From the NCBI GenBank assembly GCA_021324415.1, contig JAJPJF010000328.1, forward strand, positions 1-36,186: 36,186 bases of DNA. The letters run 5' to 3'. The DNA comes from Nostocales cyanobacterium Centralia_MAG_434. Lineage in GTDB: Bacteria; Cyanobacteriota; Cyanobacteriia; Cyanobacteriales; Nostocaceae. Below are positions 8,549 through 16,486 of this stretch, piece after piece. Below the pieces are notes generated by a model that was not told the origin of the DNA, searched no databases, and was given only the letters and a program-made list of their open reading frames with translations. Positions within the stretch are counted from its first letter, which is position 1, and each line of letters opens with the position of its first letter. The position numbers were made by a program, and so were the translations under genes.

Positions 8549-8896
8549 ATGAAAACTTTTGATGAAATGAAACTGGAAAAAGATGTGCCTATTGTGATCA
8601 CAGATCATCAAGGGCTTGTCACTTATGTAAATGAGTGCTTTACTTCTGTTTTTGGCTGGAGTACAGATGAAATTCTGGGTCAGATCATCACAGTGATCAT
8701 TCCTGAAGGTTTTCATGCCCCACATCATCTCGGCTTTTCTCGCTTTCTAACCACAGAAAAGTCTACTATCCTCAATCATCCACTACGTCTAATTGGGATC
8801 ACTAAAGACGGTAGAGAAATACAGGCAGAACATTTGATTATGGCAGAAAAAGATCAAGAGAAGTGGTCGTTTATGGCTATTTTGCGTCCTCTTTAA
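8549..8896 (+). CDS. Stand-alone PAS domain protein
   Basis: 115 residues covering little more than one PAS domain: VPIVITDHQGLVTYVN near the start, then NECFTSVFGWSTDEILGQ, the conserved F/FG-W and I-G core, IIPEGFHAPHHLGFSRFL, and RLIGITKDGREIQAEHLI near the end. There is no kinase, HAMP or output domain and no membrane segment. A CheY-like receiver begins 99 bases downstream on the same strand, so the PAS protein may be a detached sensing module for a two-component pathway whose kinase is elsewhere. Ligand or cofactor cannot be told; no Cys-based LOV signature is visible. Sequence before the start (AGTCAGGCAAC) has only a weak ribosome site. Confidence 0.85.
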   Translation: MKTFDEMKLEKDVPIVITDHQGLVTYVNECFTSVFGWSTDEILGQIITVIIPEGFHAPHHLGFSRFLTTEKSTILNHPLRLIGITKDGREIQAEHLIMAEKDQEKWSFMAILRPL

Positions 8897-8994
8897 CGAG
8901 TTTAGTCACATGCAGCACTTTTCATGCTACTCTACCACTATTGCACTGAAACCTCTAAAATTCTCCTCAACAGCAACTTCAACGGAGTAAAATT

Positions 8995-9375
8995 GTGAGC
9001 AAGTGTGTATTGATTGTTGACGACGAAGAGGATGTTCGCGCGATCGCTCAAATGGGTCTAGAAATGGCAGCCGACTGGAAGGTGTTAACTGCTAGTTCGG
9101 GTCAAGAGGCTTTAGCGATCGCACAAACGAATCAACCTGATGTGATTTTACTTGATATGATGATGCCTGACATGGATGGTCAAGCAACGCTTCAAAGGCT
9201 GAAGGCAAACCCCGCAACTCTACAGATCCCCGTCATTCTTGTAACGGCAAAAGTTCAACCTTCAGATCAACAGAGATTTGCCCATTTAGATGTTGCTGCT
9301 GTCTTCGCCAAACCATTTCGTCCCCTCAAACTAGCAGACCAAATCAACGCTGTTTTAAACTCGTCTAACAATTGA
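8995..9375 (+). CDS. Single-domain CheY-like response regulator
   Basis: 126 residues, one receiver domain. The acidic pocket is VDDEED (D9, D10), the phosphoacceptor Asp54 lies in VILLDMMMPDMDG, the switch Thr in ILVTAK (about residue 84) and the conserved Lys106 in FAKPFRPL. There is no output domain, so it acts by protein contact. The start is GTG 8995 with GGAG at 8984-8987, 7 bases upstream. It lies downstream of the stand-alone PAS gene; both may be one transcript. The cognate kinase is not in this neighbourhood. Confidence 0.92.
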   Translation: MSKCVLIVDDEEDVRAIAQMGLEMAADWKVLTASSGQEALAIAQTNQPDVILLDMMMPDMDGQATLQRLKANPATLQIPVILVTAKVQPSDQQRFAHLDVAAVFAKPFRPLKLADQINAVLNSSNN

Positions 9376-9488
9376 GCAAGCAGATTTTCTCTAGAACAGA
9401 CCATTACAATTGTTCTAGATTTTCCTCAAGTTGGTAAACGTGGAGACTATATAGATCCTAAAGATGATCCGAAAGAAACAGGCTACTT

Positions 9489-9525
9489 GTTTCCATTAAT
9501 TCGCCTCTACAAAGTTAGTGGAGAC
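9489..9525 (-). repeat. Solitary CRISPR-like repeat unit
   Basis: A 37-base unit that on the minus strand begins GTCTCCACTAAC and ends GCGAATTAATGGAAAC. It matches the unit at 12155-12190 except for four substitutions and one extra base. Terminal GTCTCCAC and GGAAAC with an internal imperfect stem are the form of some cyanobacterial CRISPR repeats (recall of a Synechocystis-type repeat). An upstream GTGGAGAC at 9440-9447, 41 bases before the unit, equals the repeat end and could be the edge of a decayed neighbour. No cas gene is in the window. Confidence 0.45.
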
Positions 9526-9698
9526 CCACCGTTGATTAAGTTGAACTTAATTTAAGACCTATCTGCAGAAACTTGTCTAGCCTCAATCAAGCAAGTTGTT
9601 GAAGATAGGAGATAGTTCATATAACTTAGGTGAGATTTTGTCCTGCTTTAGCTTAGAGCGATCACTCCGGTGTTAGAGAAAGCAACTGAACGATCTTC

Positions 9699-9735
9699 TT
9701 AACTATCCATAACTTATCCCCATGGACTTATCTAT
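9699..9735 (+). repeat. Leader repeat, copy 1
   Basis: TTAACTATCCATAACT followed by CCCAT-GACT-ATCTATT matches, with few changes, the segment at 10502-10538 located before the next secreted-protein gene. Copy 1 lies about 250 bases before ATG 9985. Confidence 0.6.
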
Positions 9736-9984
9736 TGTGAATCCATAAAGTATGGATAGTTAAACAAAGAAAATAACTCCTTTTCAAAAGCTAAAAACAA
9801 TGTTAAAACTTCACAAACCACTTTCTGTTGGCACGCCAGAACGGCAAATTACTAGTAGATGGCAAAGCCGTACAATAACGCACCACTAACACTACACAAA
9901 GTTCTCAACCACAGCCTCAAACGGGAATTGAAACCACAACCACGCAAAAACCTAAAACACAACAGGGACAGTCAGGTAAAACCT

Positions 9985-10500
9985 ATGAATACTAAAGGAC
10001 TATTTTTCGGCTTGTTAACAGCAACCTTAGCAATGATACCTCTATCAGGCCTCACATCTGCAAGTGCACTTGAGCACGATCATCAACTGATGGCGCAGGC
10101 GAACACCAAAGCTAATTTAATCGCACGTGGTGGTAGTGCACAGGCCGCAGGTGACTTAGCAATCAGTGCTGCTCAACTAGGACTACAGATTAACAATCTG
10201 GTTGTTGCCAGCCAAAATCGTCCAGGATTCGTTAAGGGACTTATGGAACAAGCCACTTTTGCCGCAAATGGCAAGTACAACGTGATGGTTTTCAACATGA
10301 GCCAACCTTATGAGCGAAATCTTCGAGACGTAAAGTTTTTTAAGCAAGTCAATTATCAAGGAGTTCCTTACGGAGTTTGGATTTTTACGGATGGTAATTT
10401 CACCAATAAAGGCGATGGTGGGTTTATTAACTGGGCGTTTAGTGGCAAGTTCCAAAGAAGCGGGAATCAAGGTCATACTGTGACTTTCCAGAAACCCTAG
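9985..10500 (+). CDS. Secreted protein, similar to cyanobacterial 'stress protein' hypotheticals
   Basis: 171 residues from ATG 9985. The N-terminus MNTKGLFFGLLTATLAMIPL with a following TSASA is a Sec signal peptide, cleaved around residue 25-28. The mature part contains GDLAISAAQLGLQINNLVV, FVKGLMEQATFAANGKYNVM, VFNMSQPYERNL, a GVPYGVWIFTDG region and GDGGFINWAFSGKF near the end. It resembles small exported proteins of Nostocales annotated only as stress protein; no enzymatic motif is visible. The frame is open from 9859, but the first 42 codons read like out-of-frame Gln/Thr-rich tail sequence and the signal peptide fixes the start at 9985. The next gene has a matching leader and is also exported. 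Confidence 0.75.
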   Translation: MNTKGLFFGLLTATLAMIPLSGLTSASALEHDHQLMAQANTKANLIARGGSAQAAGDLAISAAQLGLQINNLVVASQNRPGFVKGLMEQATFAANGKYNVMVFNMSQPYERNLRDVKFFKQVNYQGVPYGVWIFTDGNFTNKGDGGFINWAFSGKFQRSGNQGHTVTFQKP

Positions 10501-10501
10501 C

Positions 10502-10538
10502 TTAACTTTCCATAACTGATTCCCATCGACTCATCTAT
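10502..10538 (+). repeat. Leader repeat, copy 2
   Basis: TTAACTTTCCATAACT then CCCATCGACTCATCTATT, a near copy of 9699-9735. It begins right after the stop of the preceding gene and 74 bases before ATG 10576. Confidence 0.6.
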
Positions 10539-10575
10539 TCTTAAACACAATCACAAAATAATTTCAAGGAAAAGT

Positions 10576-10902
10576 ATGAAAGGTAATCTAACTGCATATA
10601 TCGCTGGTACAATACTTGCCGTCATTGGTTCTACTTTGCCAGCATCCGCTATTGTCACAAACACAACCAGTCAACAATATCCTAGTAGACAGCAACAACC
10701 ACTTCTTTTAGCATCTGGAGGAGATTCGGTCAAAGGTGGGCATAGTACAGGCAAGAGTCCATCAAAGAAAGCCAAGCACGAAAAAGGAGAAGCCCGCAGA
10801 AATCAGGATCAAAACGTAAATCCTGCCTTTAAGCAGTATAAAGCTAACGGTGGAAAATTATCAAAAAGTGCATGGGAAAAAGCAGGCAGACCAAAAAAAT
10901 AA
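10576..10902 (+). CDS. Small secreted, strongly basic protein of unknown function
   Basis: 108 residues. A signal peptide (LTAYIAGTILAVIGSTLPASA) precedes a polar region with SQQYPSRQQQPLLLASGG and then a Lys/Arg/Gly-rich tail: GKSPSKKAKHEKGEARRNQDQ and YKANGGKLSKSAWEKAGRPKK. The mature protein is small and highly positive, which would fit binding to anionic polymers, membranes or nucleic acid outside the cytoplasm. A KHEKGEAR-type motif also turns up near the ends of some polymorphic-toxin proteins, but there is no immunity-like partner here and that link is weak. AAGGA lies 9 bases upstream of ATG 10576. Confidence 0.65.
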   Translation: MKGNLTAYIAGTILAVIGSTLPASAIVTNTTSQQYPSRQQQPLLLASGGDSVKGGHSTGKSPSKKAKHEKGEARRNQDQNVNPAFKQYKANGGKLSKSAWEKAGRPKK

Positions 10903-11052
10903 ATATCCCGTCGGTTTAAACTCTTTACCGAGGTAGCCCACAGTGAAACCTCGTTCACCTTGTCAAAGGCAGGCGATAACTGCTAATCATTAGTCGAAAG
11001 TTATTACAGACAGTCAGGCTAAGCTTTTCAGCCTCAAAAAATGACTATGTGA

Positions 11053-11958
11053 TTACCTAGCGAACCTAGCAATTAATTCCTCACGGGATAACTGCATAAG
11101 TAATGGGGTAAACTCTTCTGGTGGTAAGGCTAACAAAGGTTCAATAATTGCTTGGAGCTGGTCATCTAAGGAACCAAAGCGAACTCGCAATAAGTTTTCC
11201 ACCACCAGGCGTTCCCCTTGTTTAATTCCCTGTTGTTGTCCTTGTTGAATTCCTTCCTGTTTAGCCAGTTCTCTGTCTTGTTGATAAAGTGGTGCTAATC
11301 TCATAATGAGCTCCCTATCTTCTGGTTCTGGATTTTGCGCTACGACTAAGTTCTTTTCCAGGTTGTACAGCAATTCTAACGCTAAAGAGCGAAATGGATG
11401 ATTTGATGGCAGTGCCACTAATTCATCAATTGCTTGACTTTGTACCTTCCCTCTGCCAAGAATTCTTAACCACATCGTTTCTGGAGTTGGTGGTAACTGA
11501 TGAATGGCAATTATCGCTGTGCGCAAATTCTCTGCCAGAAAATGGACGCCACTGACCCAATCTACACCCCGAGAGGCTCCGAAACCTGATAATATTGTTG
11601 CGGATGCTGTGGGTGTAAGAATCCATAATTTTGGGAGTGCTGAGTCTGGAACAGAGGTTTTGTTGCGCTTGGCTTCGCGGTGTAATTCACCTCTGAGTTC
11701 GAGAAGTTTTAACAGACAATCACAAATTTCATCTTGGGAAGCGGGATTGCGAAAGGGTTCAAAGAGTGCACAAGTAGATGCAAGCTTGCCCAACAATCCC
11801 AATGGTTGGAGGTCAGCATTCTGTTGCAGGGGAGCAAAAAACACATCAATCTCCCTCACCTCTCCGGCGACGCGTTTAGCGGCTTGTACTGCACCATAGG
11901 GTTTGAGTAATTCTTCGAGGTAGTCTTTGGAGAATTGGTCATAAATAAAGCGAGTCAT
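11053..11958 (-). CDS. Rpn/PD-(D/E)XK-like family protein with DUF4351-like tail
   Basis: 301 residues from ATG 11958, chosen because MTRFIYDQFSKDYLEELLKP is the usual N-terminus of this family; the frame is open further to 12042. The N-terminal part includes GEVREIDVFF, where Glu and Asp could be part of a degenerate nuclease core as in Rpn-type recombination-promoting nucleases. A QEGIQQGQQQGIKQGERLVV glutamine/glycine repeat (EGxxQG type) leads to a C-terminal module LLRVRFGSLDDQLQAIIEPL, as in DUF4351. Cyanobacteria carry many paralogues, often wrongly named flagellar assembly protein H. The gene is isolated between CRISPR-like relics, consistent with a mobile neighbourhood. Nuclease activity is not shown by the sequence. 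Confidence 0.75.
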   Translation of the reverse strand: MTRFIYDQFSKDYLEELLKPYGAVQAAKRVAGEVREIDVFFAPLQQNADLQPLGLLGKLASTCALFEPFRNPASQDEICDCLLKLLELRGELHREAKRNKTSVPDSALPKLWILTPTASATILSGFGASRGVDWVSGVHFLAENLRTAIIAIHQLPPTPETMWLRILGRGKVQSQAIDELVALPSNHPFRSLALELLYNLEKNLVVAQNPEPEDRELIMRLAPLYQQDRELAKQEGIQQGQQQGIKQGERLVVENLLRVRFGSLDDQLQAIIEPLLALPPEEFTPLLMQLSREELIARFAR

Positions 11959-12154
11959 GCAGTGAGAATGAGGGAGGAATTGCTTAGGGAGGTAGAGTAA
12001 TAGTTTACATGTTTTGACAATGAGTATAACTGGAGTCAACAATTTTTAAATAACTAGAAATGAAGTATTAAGAGTCAAAGGGAGTCAGCAAGAAGATCAG
12101 TAAACTGAGAGAGGTAAATGTGTAAAAACACAATTTATGGGGTTACTGTTCCTT

Positions 12155-12254
12155 GTTTCATTAATTCGCCTCCACATTGTTAGTGGAGACTCCGCAGGTA
12201 AAAATCTCTGCTGGTAAAGTCTGGGTTTTTGGGTTTCCATTAATTCGCCTCCAC
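12155..12254 (-). CRISPR. Relic mini-CRISPR: repeat, one spacer, broken repeat
   Basis: Unit 1 at 12155-12190 is 36 bases; on the minus strand it starts GTCTCCACTAACAATG and ends GAATTAATGAAAC, with GTGGAG/CTCCAC arms. A 42-base unique spacer (12191-12232) separates it from a second unit at 12233-12254 that keeps only the handle half (GTTTCCATTAATTCGCC on plus) and then stops abruptly at the start of dehydrogenase-like coding sequence. A related unit lies at 9489. Repeat length, spacer length and GAAAC end fit a CRISPR; only two units and no cas genes make it a relic or a chance repeat family. Confidence 0.5.
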
Positions 12255-12431
12255 GACGATCCGGCTACTGTCGCAAAGCAGGGTTTCGAGGCACTGATGG
12301 CAGGCAAAGATCACATCATCGCCGGCTCACTCAAGACAAAGCTTCAAGGTGCTGTGAGCACAGTTTTGCCTGATACCATCAATGCCGAACAGCACCGCCA
12401 CCTCAGTGAACCTGGATCGGCTAACAAGTAA
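12255..12431 (+). pseudogene. C-terminal fragment of a short-chain dehydrogenase
   Basis: The translation DDPATVAKQGFEALMAGKDH, then IAGSLKTKLQGAV, and AEQHRHLSEPGSANK at the end matches the last 55-60 residues of SDR-family oxidoreductases (the DDPAxVAxxGFxALM region and the short tail). The Rossmann fold, catalytic Tyr-x-x-x-Lys and cofactor motif are missing: homology starts exactly where the broken CRISPR-like repeat ends. The frame is open upstream to 12177 through the repeat, giving FGFPLIRLH, but that is repeat sequence. It is a 5'-deleted remnant, not a functional gene. Confidence 0.7.
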
Positions 12432-12587
12432 TCCACACAACACCTAGACTAACTTCCTACAGCAAGCGAGAGAGCAACAATTTTGTATTCTCGCGCTACA
12501 GTAATCCTAATGCCACTGAGATGGGGACTGCCTAGACTGTGGGGAAAAGTCTGTCTTTTGGACAAATTCTGGTTCAATTGCGCTGAA

Positions 12588-14723
12588 ATGAGTGATATTA
12601 AGACACTAATTATTGACAACTATGACTCTTACACTTTTAATCTCTATCAGATGATGGCACAAGTGAATGGAGAACCTCCTCTTGTGGTTGCCAATGATCA
12701 AGTAAACTGGGAAATTCTAAAAAAACTAGTATTTGATAATATAGTTATTTCTCCTGGTCCTGGTCGTCCAGAAAAAAAGAAAGACTTTGGTGTCTGCCAA
12801 CAATTACTACAAAATAATGTAGATATACCTCTACTTGGTATTTGTCTTGGTCATCAGGGAATTGGTCATTATTATGGTGGAAAAGTCATCCACGCACCAG
12901 AAGTCCGACATGGAAGATTGAGTGACATTTACCATAGTGGTTGCGATCTATTTCAAGACATTCCCACTCCTTTTCGTGTGGTACGCTATCACTCTTTATT
13001 AGTTTCTGAAGAACTACCCAATTGTTTAGAAAAAATTGCTTGGACTCAAGAAGGACTAGTGATGGGGTTGCGTCATCGACACCTGCCATTATGGGGGGTG
13101 CAGTTCCATCCAGAGTCAATTTGTACTGAGTATGGTTATAAATTATTACAGAATTTTAAAGCACTAACTGAGCATTCTATTCAGAAAAACGGCAGGTATC
13201 GGCAAAAATCTCCAACTACACACGCGAGAAAAGTTTTTCCTCTCTCCACGCATTCTTCAACCCAAGAACATAGTCAGGAATTTGAAATTTGCAGTCGAAA
13301 ACTAGATGAATATCCAGATGCAGAACAAGTGTTTGTCCATTTGTTTGGGGAAGATGCCAATGCCTTTTGGCTTGATAGTAGCTTAGTAGAGCCAGGTTTG
13401 TCTCGTTTCTCCTTCATGGGAGGAAGTGGCGGGTCACACAGCTTACTAGTTCGCTACCGTACCCAATCGCAAGAACTTACAATCACTCAGTCAGGCAAAG
13501 TGACTCTTTCTCATGAAAGTATTTTTGATTATCTCAAGCGCGAACTTAGTCACCGACGCTGCCAATCTGATGATCTGCCTTTTGATTATAACTGTGGGTT
13601 TGTGGGTTACTTTGGTTATGAGCTCAAGGCAGAGTGTAGGTCTCGGCTAGCACATCCTTCGTCTCTTCCGGATGCAATCTTTTTACTAGCCGACAGGATG
13701 ATTGTTTTCGATCATCAAGAGCAAACTGTCTACTTGCTACACCTTACAACTAAAGGTGAAACAGCACAAGCCCAAGCTTGGTTTGAGCAAATACAAAAAC
13801 AACTGCAAACACTTCCTCCCCTCATTTCCATCAAGAAGATGGGCACAAAGCCTATAACCTTCCGCTTAAGTCGTTCATATCAGACATACAAAGATGATAT
13901 TCATAAATGTCTACAAGAAATTCATGAAGGGGAAACTTACCAAGTCTGCTTGACAAATCAGCTGCACACAGACACAACTCCTGATCCACTGACTTTTTAT
14001 CGTACATTACGTCAAGTTAATCCGGCTCCCTACTCTGCTTTTCTGCGCTTTGGTGACATTGCTATTGCCTGTTCTTCACCAGAAAGATTCTTGCGAATTG
14101 ACCGTCAAAGATGGGTAGAAACTAAGCCAATCAAGGGTACTTTGCGACGCGGACGAACTTACGAAGAAGATTGTTTACTCCGTGAAAGCTTGCGTAACAG
14201 TGAAAAAGATCGGGCCGAAAACTTGATGATCGTCGATTTATTACGCAACGATTTAGGGCAAGTTTGTGAGATAGGCAGTATTCATGTTCCAAAGTTAATG
14301 GATGTGGAAACTTACGCAACAGTTCATCAACTCGTGACAACTATTCGTGGTCGTCTGTGTCTCGATAAGGAGCCTAGTGACTGTATACGCATGGCATTTC
14401 CTGGTGGTTCAATGACAGGTGCGCCTAAGCTCAGAACTATGGAAATTATTGATAAACTAGAGCAAGAGGCACGGGGAGTTTACTCAGGAGCCATTGGTTT
14501 TTTAGGTTTTAATGGTGCAGCAGACCTCAATATTGTCATCCGTACTGCAGTGTTAACGCCAGATAAAACTTCTATTGGGATAGGAGGCGGCATTGTTGCT
14601 TTATCGGATGTGGAAATGGAATTCCAAGAGACTGTCCTCAAAGCTAATGCTTTAATTCAAGCAATGCTGCTGACTGTTCATGGAGAGTTTGATCCCAGCC
14701 TGTATCAGATTCTGATTTATTAG
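12588..14723 (+). CDS. pabAB: Aminodeoxychorismate synthase, PabA-PabB fusion
   Basis: A 711-residue fusion of a class I glutamine amidotransferase and a chorismate-utilising synthase, making 4-amino-4-deoxychorismate for folate. The amidotransferase part (about 1-195) shows SPGPGRPE, the nucleophile Cys86 in GICLGHQGIG, and the His/Glu pair in GVQFHPES. The synthase part (about 225-700) shows GETYQVCLTNQ, IACSSPERFL, DLLRNDLGQV and PGGSMTGAPK. The motif PIKGT with Lys516 is the mark of PabB-type enzymes; anthranilate synthases have PIAGT. ATG 12588 is used because MSDIKTLIIDNYDSYTFNL is the normal start; the frame is open from 12483 but the earlier part has no homology. No aminodeoxychorismate lyase (pabC) is next to it. 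Confidence 0.93.
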   Translation: MSDIKTLIIDNYDSYTFNLYQMMAQVNGEPPLVVANDQVNWEILKKLVFDNIVISPGPGRPEKKKDFGVCQQLLQNNVDIPLLGICLGHQGIGHYYGGKVIHAPEVRHGRLSDIYHSGCDLFQDIPTPFRVVRYHSLLVSEELPNCLEKIAWTQEGLVMGLRHRHLPLWGVQFHPESICTEYGYKLLQNFKALTEHSIQKNGRYRQKSPTTHARKVFPLSTHSSTQEHSQEFEICSRKLDEYPDAEQVFVHLFGEDANAFWLDSSLVEPGLSRFSFMGGSGGSHSLLVRYRTQSQELTITQSGKVTLSHESIFDYLKRELSHRRCQSDDLPFDYNCGFVGYFGYELKAECRSRLAHPSSLPDAIFLLADRMIVFDHQEQTVYLLHLTTKGETAQAQAWFEQIQKQLQTLPPLISIKKMGTKPITFRLSRSYQTYKDDIHKCLQEIHEGETYQVCLTNQLHTDTTPDPLTFYRTLRQVNPAPYSAFLRFGDIAIACSSPERFLRIDRQRWVETKPIKGTLRRGRTYEEDCLLRESLRNSEKDRAENLMIVDLLRNDLGQVCEIGSIHVPKLMDVETYATVHQLVTTIRGRLCLDKEPSDCIRMAFPGGSMTGAPKLRTMEIIDKLEQEARGVYSGAIGFLGFNGAADLNIVIRTAVLTPDKTSIGIGGGIVALSDVEMEFQETVLKANALIQAMLLTVHGEFDPSLYQILIY

Positions 14724-14737
14724 ATTTATTTTGTAGT

Positions 14738-14754
14738 GCGAGCATCTTGCTCGT
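14738..14754 (+). terminator. Small hairpin after pabAB
   Basis: CGAGCA and TGCTCG form a 6-bp stem with a 3-base loop, extendable by one G-T pair, 15 bases after the stop. It resembles the gcgagcatcttgctcgc-type repeats scattered in cyanobacteria and has no T-run, so it may be a repeat rather than a terminator. Confidence 0.35.
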
Positions 14755-14878
14755 GTGATATATCTAGCGAGCGAGACGTGAGTGCAAAGCACACGCTTCG
14801 CAAACACACTGATTATTACAAAATGGCATACTCTCTACATTTTGTAGAATTATAACAGAATTATCTGAAGTAAGAAAA

Positions 14879-15073
14879 ATGCAAAAAACACTTTTGACAA
14901 CTTTAATATTTGCTCTATTAGTATTGTTTATTTTCTCTCCGTTCGCTGCTCTTGCAGGTTTAATGATTGTGTTGTTTATTACGGCAACTATCTTTTTTTT
15001 GAATAATATCTTGCAAGTTATTCTTGGCACTAATACTTCTGAGCGGAAGTCTTCTGAAGATTCTTCTCAGTAA
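14879..15073 (+). CDS. Small membrane protein of unknown function
   Basis: 64 residues. Two closely spaced hydrophobic helices (LLTTLIFALLVLFIFSPFAA and GLMIVLFITATIFFLNNILQ) fill residues 4-48, followed by a short polar tail, GTNTSERKSSEDSSQ. It is most likely an inner-membrane hairpin. No family was recognised. It is alone, about 155 bases after pabAB and 500 bases before the HtrA operon; the start ATG 14879 has only a weak ribosome site (GAAGTAAG). Confidence 0.55.
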   Translation: MQKTLLTTLIFALLVLFIFSPFAALAGLMIVLFITATIFFLNNILQVILGTNTSERKSSEDSSQ

Positions 15074-15218
15074 GAGAGTTGTGTTGATACAGGAGATTTA
15101 TTACTTAGGTAGTATTTAAAAATTTTAACAACTAGCTCAAGATAGGTGTAATAATTTTTTTTCTGAGTAAAAAGAAAGATATGTATCTCTATCTTTAGAA
15201 TGATCAGGCTCATTTAGG

Positions 15219-15545
15219 ATGCTATCCCCTTGGCAAAGTCCTCTCCCTCTGGATGAGTACACAACGAGCCGAGTCGTTGTCTATTTTTACAGTGGTAGAT
15301 TAAACTTATGGATTCCGACAATGTTTTTCCCTTTAGCAGAGGCGATCGCGCTTTACTACAAAGGGATTCTCTCCGGAATGGAACTCCTAATTTTCCCTAC
15401 TGGTTTAGACCCTTGCTATTTTGACAATTCCTTTAATTGCGCTCCCTATGATTCAAACTTGAAAACTCTAAATACTAGCCATTTTTCTAGGGTGAATTCT
15501 CCCTATTCTTCTGATGCCTTAACTGCGGAGCAAGTGACACTATGA
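15219..15545 (+). CDS. Doubtful 108-codon frame, unknown
   Basis: The frame ends 31 bases before the HtrA-like start on the same strand. Its composition is mixed (aromatic and Ser/Asn-rich, three Cys) with no signal peptide and no recognised domain; a HIP1 site lies within it. It could be a small orphan gene, the remnant of one, or simply the leader of the protease operon. I see nothing else in 15074-15576. Confidence 0.25.
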   Translation: MLSPWQSPLPLDEYTTSRVVVYFYSGRLNLWIPTMFFPLAEAIALYYKGILSGMELLIFPTGLDPCYFDNSFNCAPYDSNLKTLNTSHFSRVNSPYSSDALTAEQVTL

Positions 15546-15576
15546 GAGCATTGAGAGGAATTTGTGGAGAAGTTTA

Positions 15577-16485
15577 ATGTCCTCATTACTGGCTCTATCA
15601 AACAATTTAGCAGACATTGTTGAGCAAGTTGGGAGTACTGTTGTTGCAGTTAACGCTGGCAAACGTGTTTCTCCCAGTGGTATTCACTGGCGTGACGGTA
15701 TAATCGTAACTTCTGACGAGTCACTCCAGCGCTACGATGATATTACTGTGACTTTATCAGATGGCACAAATATACCAGTCACACTCGTAGGTCATGACGC
15801 TAGCACCGATGTAGCTGTTTTCCGTTTACAAGATGTTGAACTTCCAGTAGCGAAAATTGGTGATGCGAAAACATTGAAAGTCGGTCACCTTGTACTAGGA
15901 TTAGCAAGAAGTAGCGAAGGTGAAATTCGCGCAGCTATGGGTGCAGTAAGTGTTGTCAATGGTCCTTGGCGGAGCATGAGTGGTGGAAATATCGATCAAT
16001 TCATCCGTCCAGATATCACACTTTACTCTGGTTTTGCAGGCGGACCACTCGTGGATGCAGCAGGTAATATTGTAGGAATGAACACATCAGGACGACGTGG
16101 TACTGCTCTCACTATTCCAGCTACTACAGTTAATCGAGTGATTGATCAACTGCTTGCTAAGGGACATATTGCAAGAGGTTACCTGGGTTTGGGGATGCAG
16201 CCTGTACGCTTGCCAAAAAACCTGAAAACATCACTGAATTTAACTTCTGAGAGTGGGGTAATTGTTGTCAATGTAGAACCGAATGGACCTGCTGACAATG
16301 CAGGTGTATTAATAGGAGATGTATTGACTGAGTTTGATGGTATTACCCTAAAGGATACGGCTGAGATACTGGCACTTCTCAATAACAGCGATCGCGTAGG
16401 AAAAACTGTCCCATTACAAATAGTGCGAGCTGGTGCATTAGTTAACTTAACAATTACAGTCGGGGAACGAGCTGTGAGGGAGTAG
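15577..16485 (+). CDS. HtrA-like protease fold with PDZ domain, catalytically dead
   Basis: 302 residues from ATG 15577; GGAGA ends 7 bases upstream, which favours this over the in-frame TTG 15562. Residues 1-195 are an HtrA-type trypsin fold and about 205-300 a PDZ domain (GYLGLGMQPVRLP, GVIVVNVEPNGPADNAGVLI, GDVLTEFDG). The triad is gone: where proteases read TNAHV this has TSDES (Glu48 at the His position), and GNSGGPL is GFAGGPL (Ala154 at the Ser position). Asp78 in STDVAVFRL is kept. There is no signal peptide, so it should be cytoplasmic, unlike periplasmic Deg proteins. The next gene is a related protease that has a full triad but no PDZ, so the pair may split peptide binding and cleavage. 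Confidence 0.9.
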   Translation: MSSLLALSNNLADIVEQVGSTVVAVNAGKRVSPSGIHWRDGIIVTSDESLQRYDDITVTLSDGTNIPVTLVGHDASTDVAVFRLQDVELPVAKIGDAKTLKVGHLVLGLARSSEGEIRAAMGAVSVVNGPWRSMSGGNIDQFIRPDITLYSGFAGGPLVDAAGNIVGMNTSGRRGTALTIPATTVNRVIDQLLAKGHIARGYLGLGMQPVRLPKNLKTSLNLTSESGVIVVNVEPNGPADNAGVLIGDVLTEFDGITLKDTAEILALLNNSDRVGKTVPLQIVRAGALVNLTITVGERAVRE

Positions 16486-16486
16486 G

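Larger units (their letters stand above)
9376..9984. other. Gene-poor stretch with relic sequences
   Basis: Directly after the receiver stop, the same frame stays open to 9555 without a start codon and reads like protein (for example VLDFPQVGKRGDYIDPKDD), so it may be a gene remnant. It runs through the CRISPR-like unit at 9489-9525. Further on, AACTATCCATA (9701-9711) pairs with TATGGATAGTT (9751-9761). Over about 9798-9988 two frames give tail-like fragments (NGKLLVDGKAVQ, then after a stop QSSQPQPQTGIETTTTQ), again without a start. I see no complete gene here. Confidence 0.4.

Noticed and set aside
9402-9415. Third LexA-like box (TTACAATTGTTCT)
   Set aside because: It misses a fixed G of the consensus, lies inside relic sequence and has no promoter or gene start close by.
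10576-10902. Polymorphic toxin reading of the basic secreted protein
   Set aside because: No delivery domain, no immunity neighbour and a length too short for a toxin module.
12588-14723. Annotation as anthranilate synthase (TrpEG fusion)
   Set aside because: The PIKGT motif with Lys516 points to aminodeoxychorismate synthase; anthranilate synthases carry PIAGT.
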